Shown: piece by piece, positions 8,617 through 14,225 of the stretch | Layout: each line of letters opens with the position of its first letter | How positions within the stretch are numbered: position 1 is the first letter of the stretch | Origin: an uncultured Spirochaetales bacterium | GTDB lineage: Bacteria; Spirochaetota; Spirochaetia; Sphaerochaetales; Sphaerochaetaceae | Assembly: GCA_934276485.1 (NCBI GenBank) | Contig: CAKQTE010000061.1 | Location: 1-18,546, forward strand | Reading direction: 5' to 3' | Length of the DNA stretch: 18,546 nt | Notes under the pieces: generated by a model | Told to the model about the DNA's origin: nothing | What the model saw: only the letters and a program-made list of their open reading frames with translations | Databases searched by the model: none | Program-made: the position numbers and the translations under genes

Positions 8617-8640
8617 AATTCTTTGATAAGGAAAAAGATA

Positions 8641-9306
8641 ATGGTAACAAGTAATTTTGGTTCTGCTATCGGAAATAAATTCAATAGTGATGGAACCTTC
8701 AGAGCTTTTGCAGGGAACACTATGGTAAGTGCTCTCAGATCTTCTCAAGTATTTCCTGAGCTTTGTGATATTCAGCGTAGATTATTATCCTCTGGGCGAG
8801 GTGAGTATTTGATGCCTCTTCCTCCCGATAGTTTTCATATGACTGTATTTGAGGGTGTTTGCGATCAAGTTAGGGACAAGGACCATTGGTCTTGTGTCGT
8901 TCCTGATACTATGCCAATTGATGAAGTATCAAGAAAGCTTGCTCCACTGTTTGTATCTGTTCCTCCTATGGGACATGTTGAAATGCGCCTTTCGTATCTT
9001 CGAGTGGATACTGGTATCAGCATTGGTCTTGTTCCAAAGACAGAAGAGGATGAGAAAACAATTAGAGATTATCGTGATCAGCTTGCTCAAAGCATGGGTA
9101 TTTGTTTTCCAGGTCACAATGAATATGGCTTTCACATTGGGCTTGCTTATGGACGCATGCCAGCAGGAGATTTGGATTATCTCTTTGAGGATTTCCAAAA
9201 GGAAATGAAGGATTATTTTGCATCAAAGGAGATAGTATTTACAGTTCCAAGGCCAGATTATTGTACTTTTAAGGATATGTCTTGCTTTACTCCTTGGAAG
9301 TTCTAA
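8641..9306 (+). CDS. 2H-type phosphoesterase paralogue, DUF1868-like, altered second motif
   Basis: From ATG 8641, behind AAGGA at 8628-8632, the product is 221 residues. It aligns without gaps to the upstream gene product for about the first 170 residues. Shared blocks are IGxKFNxDG, GNTMV, HMT (66-68), EGVCDQVRDKxHW and FPGHxxYxFHIxLAYG. The first motif is intact (H66, T68), but the second reads HIG (165-167): the histidine is kept while the serine/threonine that normally helps bind the phosphate is glycine. It may have a different substrate or reduced activity. An in-frame TTG at 8611 lies inside the intercistronic hairpin and is not the start. It arose by tandem duplication and is clearly divergent from its neighbour. 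Cytoplasmic; role in the sugar operon unknown. Confidence 0.8.
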   Translation: MVTSNFGSAIGNKFNSDGTFRAFAGNTMVSALRSSQVFPELCDIQRRLLSSGRGEYLMPLPPDSFHMTVFEGVCDQVRDKDHWSCVVPDTMPIDEVSRKLAPLFVSVPPMGHVEMRLSYLRVDTGISIGLVPKTEEDEKTIRDYRDQLAQSMGICFPGHNEYGFHIGLAYGRMPAGDLDYLFEDFQKEMKDYFASKEIVFTVPRPDYCTFKDMSCFTPWKF

Positions 9307-9321
9307 CTATAAGATTGCGAT

Positions 9322-10653
9322 ATGTTGCGAAATAAGGAACGTTGGGCACACGCCATTGGAGAGTTTGGAAACAATCTAGTTTATAACTTCTTCAATGGTT
9401 TTCTATTATTGTTTTATACAGATGTAATGGAGCTTTCAGCTTCATTCACAAGTCTATTGTTCCTTGTCTCCAGAATTATCGTTGCAGCATCAGATCCGAT
9501 CGTGGGTCTTTTGTCAGATAGAACAGAATCCAGATTTGGAAAGTATAGAGCATGGCTTATAGTCTTTGCACCAATAGTTGCATTGTTCTTGGTTCTTTCC
9601 TTTATTTCTCCTTCAGAGAATATGACTGTCAAATATGTCTGGAGTTTCTTAACATTCATTGTTCTTGGCGTTTCTTTCACAGCAACCGATGTTCCTTTTT
9701 GGACACTTCCATCAGTGATGACAGATGTTCCAGAAGAGAGAGCCTCTGTGTTCTCTCTTTCTGGACAGATCAGTACAATTTCTGGAGGATTGGCAGGATT
9801 TGCTGTTCCTTTGATCGTTGCACGCTCATCAAGCTTAGGCGCTGGTTATTTTGGGATTGCGATAGTCTTTGGACTGATACTCTTTGTCTGTTATTACTAC
9901 TGTGCATTTACAGTCAAGGAGAGAGTGCAAACAAAGAAAGAGAATTTATCTTTGAAAAGCTCTTCTTTATCCATCCTAAAGAACAAGCCTCTCTTGATAG
10001 TTTCCATTGCAGGATTGTTTGTCAACATAGGGTTTTTCTTGCGTAGTTCTACCTATTCATACTATGGCATCTATGTTCTTGGGCATTATTCCTGTGTCTC
10101 AATTATGACACTGATGATTCTCTTCGGGCGTCTTATTGGTTCTTATATTGCACCTATGATTTCCAAGAAGAAGGGGAACAAAGAAGCAATGCTGATAAAC
10201 CTCAGCTATGGCATATTATCATCCACACTTTTAATGTTAGTTGGAATAAAGAACACTATTGTCATATATGCAATGACACTACTATCTGCTATCTCAAATG
10301 GCGCATTCCTCGTCATTCTTCTTTCAATGATCAGTGATACGATCGACTATGGTGAATACAAGTTCAACACTAGAAACGATGGCATGATCACATCGCTCAG
10401 AACATTTATCACAAAAATAGGATCAGCACTTGCTGGCTCTGCAATTGCTTTCTACCTTGCGCTTATTGGATACCAGGCAAATGTTGAACAAAGCTTGAGC
10501 GTTAAGAGAATGCTTCATTTGATGTTCTCTATTATCCCAGCATTGTTCTATCTAATAGGCTTATTAATCTTCCTTCTTTATCCATTAGGACAAAAGAACT
10601 TAGAGAGAATGGAGAAAGAACTGGTGCTAAAGAGGCAAAACGAATCTAAGTAG
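9322..10653 (+). CDS. GPH-family (MelB-like) sugar:cation symporter
   Basis: The 443-residue protein has about 12 hydrophobic segments. Its N-terminus RWAHAIGEFGNNLVYNF...FYTDV and the loop SDRTESRFGKYRAWL (65-79) are the family signature of glycoside-pentoside-hexuronide symporters. In MelB the cation site uses R52, D55 and D59; the equivalent stretch here is RIIVAASDP (51-59), which keeps R51 and D58 but has V54 in place of the first aspartate. This suggests proton coupling or altered cation use. It starts 15 bases after the second phosphoesterase with a weak ribosome site and ends the operon. A second, ATP-independent importer in the same operon could move a breakdown product, or run in the export direction. 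Confidence 0.88.
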   Translation: MLRNKERWAHAIGEFGNNLVYNFFNGFLLLFYTDVMELSASFTSLLFLVSRIIVAASDPIVGLLSDRTESRFGKYRAWLIVFAPIVALFLVLSFISPSENMTVKYVWSFLTFIVLGVSFTATDVPFWTLPSVMTDVPEERASVFSLSGQISTISGGLAGFAVPLIVARSSSLGAGYFGIAIVFGLILFVCYYYCAFTVKERVQTKKENLSLKSSSLSILKNKPLLIVSIAGLFVNIGFFLRSSTYSYYGIYVLGHYSCVSIMTLMILFGRLIGSYIAPMISKKKGNKEAMLINLSYGILSSTLLMLVGIKNTIVIYAMTLLSAISNGAFLVILLSMISDTIDYGEYKFNTRNDGMITSLRTFITKIGSALAGSAIAFYLALIGYQANVEQSLSVKRMLHLMFSIIPALFYLIGLLIFLLYPLGQKNLERMEKELVLKRQNESK

Positions 10654-10670
10654 ATTTCTGTATAGTTTGC

Positions 10671-10712
10671 AGTGACATTTACAGTGACATTTACAGTGAC
10701 ATTTACAGTGAC
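10671..10712. repeat. 12-bp direct tandem repeat, 3.5 copies
   Basis: The unit AGTGACATTTAC occurs three times with no mismatch at 10671-10682, 10683-10694 and 10695-10706, followed by a half copy AGTGAC (10707-10712). It lies in the 98-base gap between the symporter gene and ogt, 40 bases before the ogt start. It could be an array of regulator sites or simply a slippage-prone minisatellite. I see no strong promoter elements around it. Confidence 0.95.
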
Positions 10713-10751
10713 AAGCGCCGACTTATCTAGTAACTATATGAGGTATAGAAG

Positions 10752-11249
10752 ATGACATCTATCGAGTATTATGAATCTCCATTGGGTAGAATTCTCTTAT
10801 CGTCTGATGAACTTGGATTAACAGGCCTTTGGTTTGATGGAGAAAAATACTATCCAGATAATCTGCACATAAACTGCGTTGAACAAGAAACAGCTATTTT
10901 GAAAGAAGCCAAGCTTTGGCTTGATATCTACTTTTCTGGAAGAGAACCAGATTTTGTGCCTCCTTTGCATCCTCAAGGTTCTGCTTTCAGACTCTTGGTG
11001 TGGAAGCATCTATTGGATATTCCATATGGCAAAACTACTACATATGGTGACATTGCTTGCAAGGTTGCAGCAGAAAAGGGCATCGAAAGGATGTCATCAC
11101 AAGCAATAGGAGGCGCTGCTGCTCACAATGCAATATCCATAATCATTCCTTGTCATCGGGTAACTGGAGCAAATGGACACCTGACAGGATATGCAGGAGG
11201 CATAGAAAGAAAAGCTAAGCTATTGGAATTGGAACGATGTTTGGCATAA
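10752..11249 (+). CDS. ogt: Methylated-DNA--protein-cysteine methyltransferase (Ogt)
   Basis: This 165-residue suicide repair protein transfers the alkyl group from O6-alkylguanine in DNA to its own cysteine. The acceptor is C134 in IIPCHRVTGANG, followed by the substrate-pocket stretch LTGYAGGIERKAKLLELE. Upstream, PYGKTTTYGDIACKVA (91-106) starts the DNA-binding helices and SSQAIGGAAAHNA (115-127) includes the recognition helix. Glutamine 117 stands where human AGT has its arginine finger; to my knowledge this is common in Clostridia-type Ogt proteins. The start has GAGG at 10740-10743. It follows the sugar operon in the same direction but with a repeat array between, so it is probably controlled separately. 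Function is confident. Confidence 0.95.
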   Translation: MTSIEYYESPLGRILLSSDELGLTGLWFDGEKYYPDNLHINCVEQETAILKEAKLWLDIYFSGREPDFVPPLHPQGSAFRLLVWKHLLDIPYGKTTTYGDIACKVAAEKGIERMSSQAIGGAAAHNAISIIIPCHRVTGANGHLTGYAGGIERKAKLLELERCLA

Positions 11250-11268
11250 AAATACTTGAGAATAAACT

Positions 11269-11297
11269 AGAAAATGAACTTGTAGTTTGCATTTTCT
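11269..11297. terminator. Hairpin after ogt, possible terminator
   Basis: AGAAAATG (11269-11276) is perfectly inverted as CATTTTCT (11290-11297), and AACT/AGTT (11277-11280, 11284-11287) extends the stem past a two-base bulge. It stands 19 bases after the ogt stop. There is no T run on the plus strand, so it may slow or process the transcript rather than terminate it strictly. Confidence 0.4.
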
Positions 11298-11341
11298 CTG
11301 AGGATTGCAGAATATAAAAAATCACCAAACAAACTGAGAAG

Positions 11342-11410
11342 ACGCCAACTTTGTAATCTAAAACACGCCAGCTTGGTAAATAAAAATGCGCCAAGTTTGT
11401 AAAAGATGTG
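11342..11410. repeat. Three imperfect direct repeats with an exact 23-bp period
   Basis: A core like CGCCAACTTTGTAA recurs at 11343 (CGCCAACTTTGTAA), 11366 (CGCCAGCTTGGTAA) and 11389 (CGCCAAGTTTGTAA), exactly 23 bases apart, with A-rich linkers. Spacing near two helical turns would put all three on one face of the DNA. The array ends about 35 bases before the preferred start of the ATPase gene, so it looks like a set of regulator or self-recognition sites for that gene. The whole 11250-11444 gap holds only this array and the hairpin at 11269-11297. Confidence 0.85.
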
Positions 11411-11444
11411 TTATACTCCTAGTAGCAAGGAGTACGATTTATAC

Positions 11445-12722
11445 ATGGAAGGCTACAAAAAGAGAGTCGCAGATGAACTTTTGGAAAGAAAACTTAAGAG
11501 CAAAGGTGCGGTTTTGATAGAAGGTGCTAAATGGTGTGGAAAGACAACCACAGCAGAGCAGAGTGCAAATAGTGTCCTGTATATGAATGAGCCTAGTCGC
11601 ATGCAACAGAATCTAATACTTGCAGATATGGACCCTGAAGTTCTATTAGAAGGAGAAACTCCTCGCCTGATAGATGAATGGCAACTTGCTCCAAAGCTTT
11701 GGGATGCAATCAGGTTTTCTGTAGACCATAGACGTCAATTTGGACTCTATATCCTTACTGGTTCAGCTGTACCTTCAAACCTTGATGAAATACACCATAC
11801 TGGCACTGGTAGATTCAGTTGGCTCAAGATGAGACCGATGAGTCTTTATGAGTCAGGAGAATCATCTGGAGAAGTTAGTCTTACACAGCTTTTTGATTTT
11901 CCTGATAAGATAGTGCGAGGAACATCTAATTTAACTCTTCGTGAGATTTCGTATTTGATTTGCAGAGGTGGTTGGCCTATGTCATTGGATGTTTCTGAAG
12001 ATATTGCTTTGCAACAAGCATTGGATTATTTCGATGCTGTAGTGAAGGAGGATGTTTCGCGAGTAGAGGGAGCAAGGAAAGATACTGAATTCATCAAACG
12101 TTTGATGCGTGCATATGCAAGAGTTCAAGGTGGACAGGTTTCCGTTGAAACAATCATTGCAGACTTAAAGAGCAATGAGGATATAGAGTATTGCAATAAA
12201 ACAGTTTCCAATTATCTCAAGGTTTTAAAAAAAATATTTGTAATTGAAGATATGGAAGCTTGGAATCCAAATCTTAGATCAAAAGCTGCTATTCGAACAT
12301 CTGACACTCGTTATTTCGTAGATCCTTCGATAGCTACGGCTGCCTTAGGACTAGGTCCTGGAGATTTGATAAATGACTTGGAAACGATGGGATTGTTGTT
12401 TGAGACAATGGCTATTCGAGATCTTCGAGTATATTCAGACCTATTAGATGCTTCTGTCTATCATTATAGAGACAAAAATGGTCTTGAATGTGATGCAGTA
12501 ATTCATCGCCGTAATGGTTCGTATGGTTTGATAGAGATTAAGCTTGGCGGAGATAAATTAATCTCCGAAGGTGCAAAATCTCTTCAAAAATTAGCAAGCG
12601 TCATTGATGTAGATAAAATGAAGGCTCCTTCTTTTATGATGGTTCTTACAGCAAATGGAGATCGTGCGTATAAGCGACCAGATGGTGTACTGGTTGTTCC
12701 AATTGGTTGCTTGAAACCATAA
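11445..12722 (+). CDS. AAA_14/DUF4143 ATPase
   Basis: From ATG 11445 the product is 425 residues. It has Walker A GAKWCGKT (27-34), Walker B RLIDEWQ (74-80) and LTGSAVP (104-110), the usual order for AAA_14. The C-terminal DUF4143 part has E320, LECD (347-350) and IEIKLGG (363-369), a PD-(D/E)XK-like E-D-ExK set. An upstream in-frame ATG at 11406 lacks a ribosome site and overlaps the repeat array, while 11445 is preceded by AAGGAG (11427-11432, spacing 12, rather long); family members usually begin about 25 residues before the P-loop, which fits 11445. These are accessory genes of unknown role, common in gut bacteria. It shares only the general layout with the ATPase at 138-1904. The gene looks complete; its 3' end abuts a gene remnant. 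Confidence 0.88.
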   Translation: MEGYKKRVADELLERKLKSKGAVLIEGAKWCGKTTTAEQSANSVLYMNEPSRMQQNLILADMDPEVLLEGETPRLIDEWQLAPKLWDAIRFSVDHRRQFGLYILTGSAVPSNLDEIHHTGTGRFSWLKMRPMSLYESGESSGEVSLTQLFDFPDKIVRGTSNLTLREISYLICRGGWPMSLDVSEDIALQQALDYFDAVVKEDVSRVEGARKDTEFIKRLMRAYARVQGGQVSVETIIADLKSNEDIEYCNKTVSNYLKVLKKIFVIEDMEAWNPNLRSKAAIRTSDTRYFVDPSIATAALGLGPGDLINDLETMGLLFETMAIRDLRVYSDLLDASVYHYRDKNGLECDAVIHRRNGSYGLIEIKLGGDKLISEGAKSLQKLASVIDVDKMKAPSFMMVLTANGDRAYKRPDGVLVVPIGCLKP

Positions 12723-13047
12723 GTATACTTCCATAAGAGAGGTATGAATACCTTGTTAAGTCTTGCAAGATGCTTCCCTCGCTGACAATTTGTTTGTAGT
12801 GATGTACTTTTTCTAGTTCTATTGTGCGATAACTAAAGTCTAAATCAGGAAGCTTCTGTATATGTTTGTCAGATTGAATCATTGGATAATTAAGATAGAG
12901 CATTCCATTGTCAGCTGATGAATTGAAGTATTTAAGCATGCGTCTAATAGTGTCAAAGTGCGGATTATCATGTTGAGGCTCGAAATCAAATACAAGAAAT
13001 ACATCATTATATTTATCCGTAATTTTTTTACGGATAATATCTGCATG
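12723..13047 (-). pseudogene. Two-ended remnant of an unidentified bacterial protein gene
   Basis: On the minus strand an open frame runs leftward from 13047, just after a TAA at 13048-13050. It reads through DKYNDVFLVFDFEPQ and MLKYFNSSADNGMLYLNYPM, then on to LEKVHHYKQIVSEGSILQDL before entering the ATPase gene. The text is strongly protein-like and resembles a conserved hypothetical family with the pattern FxFDFEPQD...YFNxSTxNGxLYINYPM. It begins mid-domain with no start codon or ribosome site before DKYNDV. The frame then runs antisense into the ATPase until 12646, with no sensible C-terminus. So both ends are missing and I read it as a fragment. The family identity comes from memory of the motif and was not searched. 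It lies opposite in strand to the ATPase that truncates it. Confidence 0.6.
13013..13037. repeat. Perfect 10-bp inverted repeat with T5 loop
   Basis: TTATCCGTAA (13013-13022) is mirrored as TTACGGATAA (13028-13037) around TTTTT. It lies near the upstream edge of the gene remnant, in the stretch reading IIRKKITDK on the minus strand. It is not followed by a T run on either strand, so it is not a standard terminator. It may mark an old recombination edge or be a protein site. Confidence 0.75.
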
Positions 13048-13064
13048 TTAAAGAGTTCTTTTAT

Positions 13065-13101
13065 GCTAAAAAGAACACCTCCAGCTTTGCTTCTGGAGGT
13101 G
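13065..13101 (-). terminator. Intrinsic terminator of the tct operon
   Basis: Read on the minus strand, CACCTCCAG pairs with CTGGAGGTG (13093-13101 and 13076-13084), a perfect 9-bp GC-rich stem with an 8-base loop. It is followed at once by TTCTTTTTAGC (13065-13075). It lies 24 bases after the stop of the last gene in the operon. A second perfect inverted repeat, GTTCTTTT (13055-13062) with AAAAGAAC (13069-13076), overlaps its tail. Confidence 0.93.
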
Positions 13102-13124
13102 CCGTTTTCAAAAGGTGAGTATAG

Positions 13125-14213
13125 TTATGAAAGCTTAACGAGAATTGCAGGACGCTCGAATTCTATTCCGTCAACTTTATATCTATTAACAGGGAACAAT
13201 ACAGGCTTTGTGATAGGAATGATTCCATCCTTTGTTGATATTACAGTGTCTTCACTCTTTGTGCCTGTAATGGAAGGGTTCCAGCAGAATGCCTGATGAT
13301 CTGCAATAACACCTGGAGTGTCAAATCCAACTCTATAGTCTCGGCCTTGGTAACCAATAGGACCACCTTGGTGATGCTTGTCGAACTCATCGCCATAGCC
13401 TAGTTCCTTATAGGTTTCTCTACCTCTTTCCAAAGTAGATGTGAAAGTTGCTCCTGGGCGAGATGCTGCCATATATGTACAATCTACAATCTGATTTGCT
13501 TCGTATTGCTTTAGAAGATCCTCAGATGGAGTGACGAAGTTAACATATCTTGTGAGACATATAACAAGGCCATTTCTTCTGAAGTTTCCACCGATCTGAA
13601 CACGTTTCTCAACTTTTTTCTGAGTTGGAAGAGGGTGTCTGTATTGAGAAATTCTCTCATCAGCGGCAACCATGCAAGAAAGGATTTCCAATCCCTTTCT
13701 TTCCATTCTTGCCATGATGTCAGCTGCAATTTCGTATTCACTCATTCCAACTTCAATGCTAGCAGCAGCTGCTTCCATAGCCCAGGAAGCATCTTCTCCG
13801 ATGCGCTTATATCTTTCGATTTCGTCTTCTGTAAGATCAAAACGAAGCAGTTGGATAGCCTTAGCTGCGTTTCCTGTGTCGTAGCCAACACGAAGGGAAG
13901 GAACAAGGCTTTCAATAGTCTTTTTCTCAAAAGAATTGTCGTGCCATACTCCATATAGAACCTTGTATCCAAGCTCTTCTATCTTCTCTTCGTTGATCAT
14001 TCTTGGAGCTTCGATATTATTTGTAATAGCATATTGACCATCTTGTGTAATCAGCAGTCCACAGTTACCTGTAGCACCCATGCCAACATAGTTTCTTCCA
14101 CCGCATGTAAGCCATGCAAAGTTATCTTGACCCTTAAAAAATACGCCATCGTATCCTTCGCGTTTCATCATCTCTCGTACTCTGCTTAGTTTAATCTTTA
14201 ATTCTCTATTCAT
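13125..14213 (-). CDS. M24/creatinase-fold protein (Xaa-Pro peptidase family), metal site degenerate
   Basis: The 362-residue protein has an N-terminal creatinase-type domain (about 1-125) and a C-terminal pita-bread domain. The latter shows HHQGGPIGYQGRDYRV (280-295), ITGTKSEDTV (315-324) and PGVIADHQAFCWNPS (300-314). Active M24 peptidases bind two metals with D, D, H, E, E. Here the first aspartate region reads IGGN (207-210) and the DxTR motif reads CLTR (219-222). The usual EPG glutamate is N312 in WNPS. Only the histidine and the last glutamate (E321) remain clear. Creatinase itself works without metal, so a C-N hydrolase of that kind is possible. The start has AAAGAGGTAA. It is the last gene of the tct operon, 12 bases after tctA, which suggests it acts on the imported acid. 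Confidence 0.8.
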   Translation of the reverse strand: MNRELKIKLSRVREMMKREGYDGVFFKGQDNFAWLTCGGRNYVGMGATGNCGLLITQDGQYAITNNIEAPRMINEEKIEELGYKVLYGVWHDNSFEKKTIESLVPSLRVGYDTGNAAKAIQLLRFDLTEDEIERYKRIGEDASWAMEAAAASIEVGMSEYEIAADIMARMERKGLEILSCMVAADERISQYRHPLPTQKKVEKRVQIGGNFRRNGLVICLTRYVNFVTPSEDLLKQYEANQIVDCTYMAASRPGATFTSTLERGRETYKELGYGDEFDKHHQGGPIGYQGRDYRVGFDTPGVIADHQAFCWNPSITGTKSEDTVISTKDGIIPITKPVLFPVNRYKVDGIEFERPAILVKLS

Positions 14214-14225
14214 TTTATTACCTCT

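Noticed and set aside
8611..8640. TTG start for the second phosphoesterase
   Set aside because: It is inside the hairpin arm, has no ribosome site, and the extra residues have no counterpart in the paralogue.
11100..11104. Glutamine instead of the arginine finger in Ogt as a defect
   Set aside because: The QAIGGA form is, as far as I recall, frequent in active Ogt proteins of Clostridia-type bacteria, and PCHRV is intact.
10671..11410. Possible CRISPR array from the two repeat clusters
   Set aside because: Units are 12 and about 14 bases, with no unique spacers of normal length and no cas genes; they are direct-repeat arrays.
11406..11444. ATG 11406 as the ATPase start
   Set aside because: It has no ribosome site and overlaps the repeat array; the 13 added residues do not look like the family N-terminus.
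12958..13296. Plus-strand frame of 112 codons
   Set aside because: It crosses the terminator and the antisense of the M24 gene, has a poor start, and its text is not protein-like.
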